Assembly (NCBI GenBank): GCA_026260175.1
Contig: JAKCWW010001032.1
Coordinates: 1 to 64,000 of the forward strand
Origin: Reticulitermes lucifugus
Taxonomy: Eukaryota > Arthropoda > Insecta > Blattodea > Rhinotermitidae
Direction: 5' to 3'
Length of the DNA stretch: 64,000 bases
The translations under genes and the position numbers were made by a program. The number at the start of each line of letters is the position of its first letter. The first letter of the stretch is position 1. Shown in pieces: positions 35,300 through 47,119 of this stretch. Below the pieces are notes generated by a model that saw nothing but the letters and a program-made list of their open reading frames with translations, did not search any database and was not told the origin of the DNA.

Positions 35300-35640
35300 A
35301 CACTTTTATTCGAGCGCCGCTGATGTATACGTACGCTACGCACTTCAGCATGGTTAATGCAGTCAAGAGATGTGAGCGTCGTACACCCCTCGTGTAGGGG
35401 ACTCCGTGTGGCAGCGTTATTTTCAGTCGGCGGGAGTGGGGAAGATGAGGAGATGACAGTAAATGAAGACGATGATTATGCGGAAGAATTTGGAATAAGC
35501 TGTAAAAAACCTCCATATGCTAACTTTAAACTCCCTTCTCCATTGGTATCACGAAAACAAAATCCCAGCATCCTCCAGTCTTTAGGACAGAGTGATCCCA
35601 TAGCGGCCTGCGGAAAAATGTGGTGACGTTAGATATTCGT
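35300..35640 (+). other. Weak candidate coding segment
   Basis: A plus frame of 89 codons (35357-35626) includes an acidic run (GEDEEMTVNEDDDYAEEFG) after a plausible acceptor, GTTATTTTCAG, ending at 35426. No strong donor follows, the frame ends in a stop at 35626, and nothing is recognised. It may be a repeat. Confidence 0.2.
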
Positions 35641-35644
35641 CTGT

Positions 35645-35915
35645 TATAAACCAATATCAATAACTAATCATGTAATAAGTAGTCTGGCAATGTTTCAAAT
35701 ATAACTACTTAAATCCAGAGAGACATCCTTCTTTGGGAGCTAATAGCCGTTTAGCTAGTCAAGAAATTTTCCGCCCTTGCAGAACGCGAACATCCAGAGC
35801 TGTCTTTGCAAGAGCCAGCTACCGATTTCTAAGGTGAGCAAAATAAATTCAATTTGCTTCCTCATGCCCTACTTGTTTTCTGTTCCATTCCAAGACTACC
35901 CTCCCTTCTATGTTT
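35645..35915. other. Anonymous DNA
   Basis: Nothing supported. Confidence 0.5.
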
Positions 35916-35924
35916 ACTTCTTAC

Positions 35925-36185
35925 ATTTGGACTCTTTGCTTCACTCTTCGAAAATACTCAGTATGAACTACCATCTCACGCATGAGGGCTGCATGTTTTG
36001 CCAATCCCGTGCTTATAATCCTAAAAATATTTGGCGAGAAGTAAAAGTGATTAGGTTCCTCGTTAAGCAAATTTCTCCAGTCGTTCATTTCGTCCTCCCT
36101 CTCAAGTCCAAATATTCTCCTAAAGACCCTGTTCTTAAAGTTCATCATCCTTGAATGCAATAGATCGAATTTTACTCCCATACAA
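35925..36185 (-). mobile_element. LINE fragment, C-terminal region
   Basis: The minus frame 36193-35921 reads NFKNRVFRRIFGLERED, then WRNLLNEEPNHFYFSPNIFRII and LAKHAALM, a decayed copy of ENRVLRRIFGPKRDE, the HNEEL..LYSSPNI block and the GHVARM block of this LINE. About 260 bp; both ends truncated. Confidence 0.7.
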
Positions 36186-36389
36186 GCCAACACCCAACAT
36201 TATATCTGAATACATAAAAAAACATCTAGGTTTCCTAACAAATAAAAATTTCTTTCATGATAAAATTAAGAGAATAATTAATTCTGAAAATTCAGACATT
36301 CGGTTCGAAACTCTTATCATCACATTTGATTTACAAAACGCTTATCAGGGTACAGGACATAGAAACTAGCAGTCTAATTGTGCCAGCTG

Positions 36390-37265
36390 TAATGTACTTA
36401 TGGTTGTGAAATTTGAGCTGCTACTATCAAAGCAGAACGAAAGTTATAGAGGTTGACAAAAAGGTCATGAAAATATTGGCAGCTACGGGAGGTGATGTCT
36501 TGCCACTTAGGATGTTACATGAAGAAAACAGCACATATACAGGTCACTTCTTGTTTTAAATATATTGAAATCTGAGAGGTTACAATGGACTGGTCATGTA
36601 GCTAGGATGGTGGAAACAAAGAATGTGTAATTGACTTCAGTGTGGAAACTTCCTGGAACATATAACCTAGAGCAGTGGTATTCAACCTTGGGTACGCTAC
36701 CCCCGGGGGTACGCGAAGACATCTTAGGGGGTACCTAAAATTAAAAAAATATATATTATATAATGATAAACACTGAATAATCAGGGCCAGGTTTAGGGTT
36801 AGCCACAAGAGACTCGGATGTAAGGACATGCGAATTGGGAGAGCAATTTTTTTCTCTCTCTATCCTTTATGCGATTCTTATCTGGGTGGCTAGTTTCATT
36901 TTATTCCACATAGTGCATATAATCTTGCTTTGCTAAGATACCTTAGTTCCTTTACTAATTTTTATATGATAGGCAATAATATATTTGTTATTTAATAGCT
37001 TGACTCTCCTTTTTTCATTCAAAACTTATTATTTAATAAATTATTTTGGATATAATTTATTTAACTTATTTTAGGTGTAGATTATAGACTATGTATAACT
37101 TGAATTATGCACCAACAACTTTGGGGGTACAAAGTTGAAGATAAATTATATGTGGGGGTACGCGAACAAAAAAGGTTGAATACCACTGACCTAGAGGACT
37201 GAGAATGAGATGGAAGGATGATATTAAGATGGGGAAATACGATGGTTGGGAGGTGAACAGAACAA
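36390..37265 (+). mobile_element. LINE C-terminal fragment split by a hAT-type insertion
   Basis: Plus-strand LINE remnant. 36470-36672 carries a decayed version of the region before and including LRWTGHVARM (seen as LQWTGHVARMVETKN across a frame), and 37197-37260 resumes with RGLRMRWKDDIKM, matching GRPRRRWEDDIKM. The 516-bp element described next, plus an 8-bp duplication, interrupts it. It is the only clearly identified plus-strand LINE piece. Confidence 0.65.
36665..37196. mobile_element. Non-autonomous hAT-type element with 8-bp target duplication
   Basis: 516 bp (36673-37188) bounded by perfect 17-bp terminal inverted repeats, CAGTGGTATTCAACCTT and AAGGTTGAATACCACTG. ACCTAGAG is duplicated at 36665-36672 and 37189-37196. 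Subterminal repeats GGGGGTACGCGAA occur near both ends (about 36705 and 37153), likely transposase-binding sites. The interior is AT-rich with no transposase, so it needs a partner in trans. CAGTG ends plus an 8-bp duplication are the hallmarks of the hAT superfamily. The nested position shows it is younger than the LINE fragment. Confidence 0.9.
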
Positions 37266-37269
37266 AGTC

Positions 37270-38340
37270 GGGGTCAGTACAATAGTTAACTTTGGTACGA
37301 GTGGTGTTGACCCTTCTGGTTCTATGAAGTTTTAGTTAATCTTTTTGGCCTAGTTTAGTTTAGTACAATGTCGTATCTGTTGTTTGGTATACCTGCATAG
37401 TATGCTCAGTAAGATGCAATAACTGCTAGTTACTTCACCATTTCAAAGCTCAGTGTAACATAAAAAAATCTACGTTTTGCCCACAGAATGATATTGTATG
37501 CTCCTTATAACTCACAATAAAAATCGAGTATTTTCCTAAAGAGCTTTAGCCGAATGGTTTTCGCAATGAAAACGCAGGTTGTTTAATATGTGGTAAAACT
37601 GAATGTTCATGTATCATTACGACAAACTGTGTGATTCAACGGCTTGACATTCTTTAAATCTGCTTCCTGAACGTTTTTTCTTAAAGCACCTCGACCCACG
37701 CGGTGAATTTGACAGAGCCTCATCCGGCCCCGTGGAAAATAATTGTCCATCCCTGTCTTCGTAATTGAATGAGAATATGGCGTAGAAATCGCTGTATGTA
37801 CACACAGAGCAGATAAAATAATTACCCGACATCAGAGACGAGCTAATTTAAAATGGGTCGTCTGGGGTCTGGAATGTGACCAACGAATTACTACGGGCAT
37901 TAACCTTGTAGCTTTTGAAGGCACATACCAGTTGAAATAGCACAGAATTCGGAACGAACTCTTAATTAACGCGACCAAATTAAAAGCTCACATCATACGA
38001 TGTAGGATAAATACTAAGTATGAAATTTCCTCGTAAAACACGCATTATTTCTCCTGCGTTTACTTATTCAATCCACTGTTCTTACTTCCTGCACATGACG
38101 TTGGTAACCAGCCAAAGTGGGCGTTCTTGTGCTGTGATTGCTTCAACAGGTTATTTAGTGACGTGAAGCGTCAAATAAAAGACGGTGCTACGATTGAAAA
38201 TGGGTTGTTAGGAAGAGTGTCAGAGAAGGGTGTCCCGTCCATGAGACTAACCTGGACCGCAAGAAACTACCGAGAGTCTGTCAGTATAGCAGTCCCAGGG
38301 ATTTGGTTGTGGGGCTTTCCAAACATATTCATAAAAGCTA
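37270..38340. other. Anonymous AT-rich DNA
   Basis: Short frames only. Confidence 0.5.
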
Positions 38341-38343
38341 ATT

Positions 38344-38532
38344 CATTTTTACAGACACGACATGACCAAGTGCTGTGCGTAACGGTTGACTCACACTTAC
38401 AGATACGGTCACGATGACACATGTCGTGAATAATGGTTGGTCTTCATTTACGGACACGGGGACAGGTGCCATGAACAGTAGTTGACTCACATTTACGTAA
38501 ATGACACGTGTCATGGATAATGGTTAATTCAA
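38344..38532 (+). repeat. Minisatellite, four units of 43-51 bp
   Basis: Units begin at about 38344, 38394, 38445 and 38490. Each starts with CATTTACGGACACGG or a variant, holds a GACACGTGTCATG-like palindromic centre, and ends TAATGGTTGACTCA. Lengths are about 50, 51, 45 and 43 bp. Confidence 0.7.
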
Positions 38533-38794
38533 AGTCGATTCCAATCTGTAGACACAATGACACGTGATGATAGTGACGCGACGACTTCATAAACATACTT
38601 TACGAACTGAATCTTTGACAATATAACGACAGCGGCATGACAACGACGATTTCTTAAACAAAAATCCCAGACCTGCCCTAAGGTGTTTGTGTCTGTTTGC
38701 TATTCACTGTGAACTGCATATCCCACAACATACGGAAGGTTTACTAGACGGTAGTTGCTACATTTCTGTTGTGCTTTTGCCGCAGAATTGATTT

Positions 38795-38870
38795 CTCCTG
38801 TCCGTAAATGTGAATAAATCTTACCTCATGGGTTGTGTCCTTGCCGTATTTGTAAATGTGAATCACCCAT
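38795..38870 (-). repeat. Inverted units of the same minisatellite
   Basis: TGTCCGTAAATGTGAATAAA and CCGTATTTGTAAATGTGAATCA are reverse-complement versions of the unit starts at 38344-38532. Confidence 0.6.
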
Positions 38871-38874
38871 CCAT

Positions 38875-41820
38875 CCAATCTACCGGAACTGCTGATTATA
38901 CTTGAGACTGAGAAAGCCGTTACCTTCACTGTGACATCACGTCTTACGTATACGGAATAACACGTTACGTCATTCTCTGACATCAGTAAAAATGCGCGGT
39001 ATTTAAGCTGCTCGAACGTCACATTACACCAGCTCATATTGCTATTGATTACGATAATCTCAATATGGATGTTTTATTGCTGTTATCGGACGGCCAGTTT
39101 ATTCCCGCTTAAGATTAATTATATAAGCAAGAGATCTACCGCCCGTATAACCTAATCAAGTAGTCCATGGGCTTTGTTTGTTATTATGTTATAACAAAAT
39201 GCTTTACTTCACCGTGAACTTTCCTGTCAATTGCTGGTAGAGTCTGCTTTTATTTCCCTTTTGCGTATCGTAAGTTCAGAAAGAAAGCAGCCATTTCTCC
39301 ATGCTAATTAAACGACAGATGTAGCAGAATCCGAAGATTCTACAATATTAATACCACAGCTCGCTGTGATTTTGAGTCACTTCCAGTCACCACTCATTCC
39401 CTCAATCTGTACCTATCTATATCTACATCTATTTCGGGTTTTTAAAACGAAAGTGTTCAAAACATTTCGACCATAACTGTACATTCTTTCATGTCTTCCA
39501 CCCCAGTCCGTCTAAGCTTCCCATGCTTCACTAACCTAACAATTACATAGTTAGGTGTACGCCTATAAATTCCTTAGTTCCTCATGACATAATAATATTC
39601 TAAATTTCACATCTGGTAGTGGATCAGATATTTTCCCGAACATTTTTAAACTCTGGTCATTTGTGTCCTACACGCATTTTATATCTATGCAAAAAGATGG
39701 GAAAATTATTTTTGCTGTATTCTAATATTCAGCAATTTAGGGAGTGGACAGAATGCTAACATATTATGAAAAGAATAACAAACAAGTAGATAAATGAATA
39801 TACGTAAACAAAACATATGTTACACAAAAAACGAATTTAAAATTAGATACGGATGCTTCTAAGTCACATTTATGTCTAAAACAGATGGAATACTTTCATT
39901 ATTTAGGTCTAATTATTTTTATTACATGATATTAAATCATCGATTAAATGTTCGGATATATTGCAGAAGATTGTTTGTATACAAAGAAGATTATTCGGTT
40001 CCGTTCTCCCTTCTGCTGAGCACAGGTACTGCATAACAAAAGAATAGTCGTCCTGAGTTGACTAATTCAGTATATATCTAGTGGTTCGTGCTGTTAAGTC
40101 TGATCACTTTCACTGTTTCCCTGTACACATACTCCTTTTTCTTCTCAGTTCTAAGTACTCATATTCTACGCTAGCTTTGCCAAACATCAACTTCGATTTA
40201 CTTAGTTCCCTAGTACTTAAGTCCTTTCCTCTGTTCTGTCACTCCTGTAATTGCATTTGCTGTATTTACAAAGAAAACGATCAGATTTCCAAGCCTACCC
40301 TCATTACGCCGACCGTCTCTAGAACAATATTTAATGTGGGACTAGTGACACTTTATGAAACTGCCCAGCTCTACTGACAGTACTGAATGCTCATCTGTAT
40401 TTTAGACTATCTCCTACATTTTACGGCTTGAGATCACGATAGCATAATAATCGATTATTTAACAAAATATATCGCTCATGAAACGGCAATACAAAATTTT
40501 ACAGGAGAGAGAAAACACCTGACCGATCGTCAACAGACCAACATGTAATCATGTTATGTTTTTACGAAAATATAAGGAGAAGCATTTTTTTTTGCGGACA
40601 CAACATTTTGATAGAAGGTGCGTCTGTAACCCAACTGTCTAGTAATGCGAGAATCTGAGTTTGACGAATTGTGTGGATTACGACAAATTGCCTTCTCATG
40701 AGCGATATGCTGTTTATATTCCAGAAGTTTACGTGGTTTGAGGCAAAATCCACTCGAGTTGCATATTTTCATACCTCATAACTGCTAATTTAAAGAAACG
40801 TCATTCCTTTTATTAGCAACATCTTTCGAATTTTTAAACTCTACATGTTTGTAGGAAAGTTCTTTTTGAAGGGATTGCTGTGCAAAATGATTTGAATTCG
40901 GTACACATTTTGTGATAGCTTCAATTCGAAGCACTTGTATACGGGTGTAAGAAAACTGCGAAGACGTCTCCACATGCTACTTTCGGTCCAAGAAGAAACA
41001 ATGTAGCTTTAGGCTATGGATGTGCAATTGACCCAGATTAGCTGCCGACATTATAATAAAGTTACGGGAAAGCAGTGGAGTTCGCCTCAAGCGCAAGATT
41101 TAGAGGAACATGGGGCTATTACCGTTTATATCCTTGTCATATTTTATGTAATATATTTACTAGCTTATTCGTAAAAAAGACGGAACATTAGCGGCCAGAT
41201 CGTCTAATTTGAAAACAGGTTGAGAAGAGCTGTCATTGGGTCATGTGTAAATAAACTGAGCACATTTAATGCAGTCGCTGTTAGGAATAACAGTCAATGT
41301 AGAAATGTAAATATCTCCACGTGTTCCCTTCCCCGTTCTAGCATTCAAAAATCTTGTCTAGAAAGTCACGAAATTGTATAAATAGATAGAAATAAAGCGA
41401 TGTAAAGCCCTTAAATACGTGTAAAAGAATAAAGCCTATGTATAGCCTATCTATTATTAATATTTAATATTATTATCTGTGAATATGCCGAAATAAAAAT
41501 AATGAAATTCCATGGCGAGTATTTTAAAACTTTTGATGGTGACTGAGATATTTGGTTACTGTGTTACACCTGAAGTTTAGTGTACCTGACATACATGCGA
41601 GGCTTTAAAGGGATGGATTACGTGTGTGTTTGGAGGATTCCCGAGCATTAGTTCATAAGGAGTGTGCTGTGGCGGCGATTAGACCAATCGGGCAGAGTCC
41701 TGGCACAGTTGAAGCATCAGTTGTGATTTTCCGCGGTTTTATTTTGAAATTCAACTTACGTTTCACACCCATTCCGTAAAATAACTGTGAGATTTATTTT
41801 TAACTTATTCTGCCTAAGAG
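38875..41820. other. Anonymous AT-rich DNA
   Basis: Frames of 62-98 codons without recognisable domains. T9 tract at about 40587. No clear mobile element. Confidence 0.45.
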
Positions 41821-41824
41821 AAAT

Positions 41825-42120
41825 AGATTATGGAATATTTGCTGGCTTCAGTCTATTGGGTACGAGTTCCAATATATTCTCTGATTCTTCATGGACGTAA
41901 TTCCAAATTGAACCTGCTAATTTTTGGTTTCTGTCTATATCTTCTCTCCTTTTCTGTCTTTGCGACTCTTCTTTATTTCTTATAACAAATATATGCAGGT
42001 TTCCTATGATGTCATCCTTTAATTTTTTTTCTAAACTTGTTGGTTTCCATCCGGTACAAAGGAATTCTAGAATGTATGAGCCCTTAAATTGCTCATGTAT
42101 TAATATTTGAAGCATCGCAA
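41825..42120 (-). other. Unassigned 95-codon open frame
   Basis: The minus frame 42115-41828 has a charged middle (NKEESQRQKRREDIDRNQK) and a more ordinary composition than most frames here. No start context, splice signal or family recognised; probably noncoding. Confidence 0.15.
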
Positions 42121-42319
42121 TTCTTGTATGAAAACACAGTACTAAATAATTATAATGGAAGACCTTGCTTTTTTATCTGCTTCTTACTGGGACACAAGGA
42201 AGGGCTTAAGCAGTCAACACGGTCGGAAACTGTAGACTAAGTCCAAGAGAAAAGACAATAAATCTCGATGATGGAAGATTTCCTTGGACGGTCGTTGGTT
42301 TTGGAACTCGTGCATGCAG

Positions 42320-42372
42320 GAGTTGGGCTCGCGTTGACGCCGCATGGTACCAACCGGGTGACAGTCCGCGCC
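42320..42372 (+). CDS. Weak candidate internal exon
   Basis: A short GC-rich block with an acceptor (TCGTGCATGCAG|G) before 42320 and a textbook donor (GCC|GTAAGTAT) after 42372. It would encode about 17 residues (GVGLALTPHGTNRVTVRA in the open frame). The donor is the best U1 match noticed in the window, but 53 bp carry too little information to identify anything, and the acceptor lacks a long pyrimidine tract. Confidence 0.18.
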
Positions 42373-42784
42373 GTAAGTATCGATTGTTTAATACGATATC
42401 TCGTTTCGGTGCTGCATGATGCAGGACCAGCCCCTTCCATCTCAACTCATATCTGTGTCACAGGAGATGAATCAGACACCCATCCTATATGATAATTGCA
42501 TGTGAACAGATTTAAGGCTTTCTTTAATCTAGCAATTATTAGGTTATAATATGTACTGCGCAGCGTATCTCAAGTGTAGTCTGAATACAATGATACTATG
42601 GCGCAGTGTTTTCCGGCGACATGTGTCACTTCTTTGTATTGGCCTGTATATAACGAGGAAGGTTTTGATCCAATGTTCTTTAGGTTTTCTTTACTACAAT
42701 TTAACCATCATCATATTTGGAGATACAAATGGAATTGTACCAAGATTATCGTATTCTGGATGTGATGCCATGTGATTTGGTAGA

Positions 42785-42895
42785 TAAACATGTACGTTTC
42801 GAAGGAAGCTGTTGACTTCAGCTTCAGGGTTTCTGACTTCACCTTGAAGATGGAGGCAGCAGGTTACTCTGAAACGTCGGTCCATCTCTACAAAA
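42785..42895 (+). repeat. Recurrent motif in inverted pair, interrupted downstream by a SINE
   Basis: GTTTCGAAGGAAGCTGTTGAC followed by CTTCAGCTTCAGG, then CTTGAAGATGGAGGCAGCAGG and CTCTGAAACGTCGG: two opposed copies of the GAAGATGG...GAAACG motif forming an imperfect palindrome. Confidence 0.5.
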
Positions 42896-42904
42896 TTACT
42901 TGGC

Positions 42905-43155
42905 GATATGTCCAGGAATAGCTGAGCCCAATGGCCGCGCGGTCTAAGGCTTAGGTCTGCGGCCGTTGGCTTGGTGGGATTGCGGACTTTAATCCCGCCG
43001 GCGGCATGGATGTCTGTCTTGTGAGTTGTGTGTTATCAGGTAGAGGTCTCTGCTCCGGGCTGATCATCCGTGAGTGTGATAGTGAAACCTCGAAAATGAG
43101 GCGGCCCGGGCCCACTAGGGGCTGTTGTGTCATGAAAAAGATATGTCCAGGAATA
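42905..43155 (+). mobile_element. SINE family II, full copy with 16-bp target duplication
   Basis: tRNA-Leu/Ser-like SINE at 42921-43139. The A box is in ATGGCCGCGCGGTCTAAGGC. The B-box region (GGACTTTAATCCCGCCGG) is mutated. The body has GGCATGGATGTCTGTCTTG, TCAGGTAGAGGTCTCTGC and GAGGCGGCCCGGGCCC. GATATGTCCAGGAATA is perfectly duplicated at 42905-42920 and 43140-43155. The insertion lies just downstream of the motif at 42785-42895. Confidence 0.85.
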
Positions 43156-43159
43156 CTTT

Positions 43160-44735
43160 TCACAGTCACGGCCGCAAAAAACTCTTGTTTCCCCATCGTA
43201 GACACACGCTCAACACATCGTCTTCGTGATTTTACTATCCTAACTATACTGTGTAAGACAAGTTATGCAAAGTCATAACCGTTCACGTACTTCCCGCTCC
43301 TCAGATCCAGATAAGAACGAAGAAGTGAACCGTAAAATTGTCTGTGTCACGAAATGTTTACAAATATTAACAACTGATAATGGTAATATTACTGTATTTG
43401 TATACCTGTAGAATGAACCTGTTTCAAACTCATTATGTGTTTACAAGATTAAATTTATGTACGTCTTGCAACTCCTGACTGATTATCACCAAAACTAATG
43501 AACTTACTGGTAGCTATCAACGTTCTAAACTTGACAACTTGAAGGGGAAATTCTTAATAATGCTCCTAAGATTCCTACTTTCCGTAAGTTGTCATGTGCA
43601 AAACAGAACTCTCTCTCGCGATTTCACCGGGCAATAGCCGAATACTAGACGTAGCTTCTGTACAGACCGTCTGTCGGCAGAAGGGATAATCAATATGAAA
43701 GTTTGTAGAAACCCCTACCAGTCGCAAAAGAAAATACACAATGATAATGCCGTGTATGTTCAACATTTTGTGCTGCCTCTTGAAAAATTCGCTGTGTTTC
43801 AGGTTTAAGAACACAACATCAGAATGATACAACAAGACTAAAGGACAAGTTATTTTAAATTTCATTACTATTTAATATTTTGTGAGAATGACAAACACTT
43901 TGTCACATATGACGTTAAACACTAAAGGCATGCCACATTGTGCCGTACAATGACCATCAATATTACGCCTTTGGTTTCGAAACATCATTTAGTAGATATG
44001 TACGGTTACTTTAAACTGGCATATATATTACGGAACCCGGAAAACGTGTGCATATTAATAATCTATTTAGTTTGTCCTGACGAATGTCATGTAATGTTGA
44101 CATTAACATCCCTCTCGTTCACTGTTACCAGGTCAAAATTTTGAATTGTATACTAATTTCATTCAACAGTGTTGAACTCCCTATGCATTTAAACACACAA
44201 TACACACCATTCCTGCCACAAATGTTAATCCCCTCGGCCAACATATAACAATGGGACCAATGATGAAAAGGGATTTTTTTTGCATTTCCCTGAGAATCCC
44301 TCCTTCATGACGATACGCTAAATACTTTCATTTTAACGGTATTTCAGAAGAGTAATGCAACAGCGATTAAATTTCGAAAGTATTATAAAATTTTGTATGA
44401 AATATTTCCCTTTTAATTACTTATGAAAAGTCAAAGGTTTATTCGCATTTTCACCAACATATGTTTCAAGTAGTCCTTTTTTGTCTATCTGTACGTAAAG
44501 ACCACAAAATCTACTGTAAGGAGTACAATTTCAAAGCTTTTTTTATTCGACTGAACAAGTTACACAAATTCAGGCCTCGTTTAAATTTCGATGGATCAGA
44601 AATATAAATACACATCCTTCTTCTTTCATGTTTAAATAAAAATGCATTGCTTCCAGCCATGTAGGCCTATTCAACCAAACCATGTATAATGAATAATGCC
44701 AGTTGTTCTAAAGAGAAATACTTTTCTTTCCTTGT
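43160..44735. other. Anonymous AT-rich DNA
   Basis: 90- and 96-codon frames (43006-43278 plus, partly SINE; 43865-43575 minus) are unrecognised. Confidence 0.45.
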
Positions 44736-44739
44736 CTCG

Positions 44740-44985
44740 ACAGCCCTAATGGGCCAAGGCCTCCTCATTATTGAGGTTCTGCGATCACACTCGAGACAAA
44801 CCACACTCGGTAGGACTCCTCTGGACGAGTGATCGGCCCGTCGCAGAGACCTCTACCTGACAACACACAACACTCACAAGAGACGGACATGAATACCCCC
44901 GGCGGGATTGGAAACCGCAATCCCAGCAAGCAAGCGGCCGCAGACCCACGCCTCAGACCGCACGGCCACTGGGATCGGCAAACAG
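44740..44985 (-). mobile_element. SINE family II, reverse-oriented copy
   Basis: On the minus strand: CCGATCCCAGTGGCCGTGCGG, GCGTGGGTCTGCGGCCGC, GATTGCGGTTTCCAATCCC (degenerate B box), CAGGTAGAGGTCTCTGCGACG and GGCCTTGGCCCATTAGGGCTG. No target duplication recognised. Confidence 0.75.
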
Positions 44986-44989
44986 TAAT

Positions 44990-45685
44990 AATTAGCATGT
45001 GTAAAAACTATGCAGGCCTGCGTAAATTACAGTGGTAGAATCTTAAATGTACTCATTAATAACCGTGTACTAACTATGCAAGAATAATTAGTAATAAACC
45101 CTCATTGTATGCAGGAACAATACCTGTATATATCCTCCATAAATTTACACACATGTTTTCTACACATTTCTCTCCTAGGACCATCACCAAGGAACTCCTG
45201 TTATATCATATATAACGGAATATAACGATAAAAGTGTAATAATAATGATAGTAATAATAACAATAATAATAATACACAAATGAGTCAAAATATATGCAGC
45301 TACAATATAATGTAAACACGAATCAGATTTAAACCAGTGTAAACTATTGTGATATTAGTAAAACAGATTACAAATAACTATATGTTGATCTTATATACTG
45401 TGATGCTTTATTGCCAGTTACTATTACAGTGGCGGAGTTCAGATCGATGAAAATAACAAAAAAAATCGATTAATGGTAGAGATTACCGATTTACTTGAAG
45501 AAAGCCCATGATGCCCACAAGAAAGATCTGTTTGAAACTCTGATTCCTTTGTCACCGCTACAAATTTAAACCACTCGACAAAGCGTCAGATATTCATCTC
45601 CCGGAACACTCCAATATGACGCCTAGGCCTACATGAATTTTGCTAATACAAAACTGACATGGAAGTTTAGGAAGTTATTCTAACA
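44990..45685. other. Anonymous DNA with one (AAT)n tract
   Basis: AAT/AAC units at 45237-45275. No gene. Confidence 0.5.
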
Positions 45686-45690
45686 ATTAG

Positions 45691-46071
45691 GAAGTTCTAC
45701 TTGGTGAATTCTATGATCTGTTCCAAAACAAACCCAACTGGGAAGCACCAAGCAGTTTCGTAACATCTGTTAGGACTTCTGAAGGAACTGACACGTTCCA
45801 ATGGAAGTTCTACTTAGTAAATCCCGTGATCTGTTCCAAAACAAATGCAACTGGGAAGCACCATGCAGTTTCGTAACTTCTGTTAGGGCTTCTGAAGGAA
45901 CTAGCTGGGACACTGTTACTAACGACGGGTTCCAACGGAAGTTCTACTTAGTAAATCCCGTGATCTGTTCATAAACAAACCCAAATGGGAAACATCATGC
46001 TCTTTCGTAAATTCTGTTAGGGCTTCTGAAGGAACCAGCTGTGGCACTGTTACTGATGACACGTTCCAATT
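45691..46071. repeat. Tandem repeat, three units of about 134 bp
   Basis: Units 45691-45803 (113 bp), 45804-45937 (134 bp) and 45938-46071 (134 bp) each begin GAAGTTCTACTT and share GTGATCTGTTC, TGGGAA(G)CA, TCTGTTAGG.CTTCTGAAGGAAC and a GTTCCAA end. Unit 1 lacks the 21 bp containing CACTGTTACTAACGA. Units 2 and 3 are closest to each other. No coding role is apparent. Confidence 0.85.
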
Positions 46072-46079
46072 GTCATGAA

Positions 46080-46945
46080 GGTGATACGGTTATCAGCGTG
46101 CCGCGTTGCGTATGTTACAATTGTCACGTCTTGTTGTAAATTACGTATGTATTGACGTCTACGAGAAACGTTTTCAAGTGGGGACTAATTAATAGTTATA
46201 TGAGCATAATAACGTAGAGAAACTGTGTCGTCAGACAATCACATTGTGTGTGCAGTGTACGCAAGACAGATGGCGTATGTTCGTGTTTGTCGCCAATGAC
46301 ACCTAGAAAATTTCGCCTTACTCACAAGCCTGTTATAAATTTGTAATTAATATCTAGAAAATTGCTAATTAAGATGACAGAAGTAAATATAGTACTGAAC
46401 ACATGGATCATACTGCACACCGGCCACTACACTGTTCTTGTACTATCAGAATTTTGGACCACATTTTTTTAAATGCTCATATCACTAACCCTACGGAGTT
46501 TTCTTGTGAAGCTGACAGTCGGTCATCTGCTCAATGAATTTACCGCCATTTATGGAACTTGGAAGTGTTGACTACCTTATCCGTAACAGCTTGTCGCTGG
46601 GCCCTTTCATGAGCCTGCTGAATCCAATCTACACTGCCACACTGTCCATTTTAAAATCAATTTTATTAGGCCTACTATCTTCCCATATGCGCCTGGGTCT
46701 CTGAAGTGGTCTCTCCTATTCAGATTTTTCCGTCTCGAACCTGGATCAATTTAGACTTTCATAACATGTACACTTGAGCAGCGTACGGAGAAAATCTAAG
46801 AGAAAAGGGGAAGTCAGCTCGTGTAATATTATGGACAGAAAGACAGGCGCCTATTGCTCGCCCATTGTAGTTACATTATTGATCCAGCGGAATATGTTCC
46901 ATAAAACCTATTTACTTCGATTACGAATGAACTTTTCTACTTGCA
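46080..46945. other. Anonymous DNA
   Basis: Nothing supported; TAGGCCTA at 46667. Confidence 0.5.
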
Positions 46946-46994
46946 ACACTTTAAAGTATGCTACATTGAACTTAGAATTATACAGTATTATCAC

Positions 46995-47112
46995 ATTGAT
47001 AATTCGGATTCACCCTTTGAAGACTGAAATTAATCTGCACTATACATTATGTAAAGAACCTGTTCGTTCCTCACAAAGAATGTACTATGCTTCCATTATT
47101 AACAGCAATCGG
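46995..47112 (+). repeat. Dispersed repeat fragment
   Basis: The plus frame reads IRIHPLKTEINLHYT, then SSQRMYYASII, close to NPLKTEINLNYI / RTSQRT phrases I remember from repeat-derived cockroach predictions. The 113-codon frame (46774-47115) containing it is therefore not called a gene. Confidence 0.4.
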
Positions 47113-47119
47113 TGAATGC

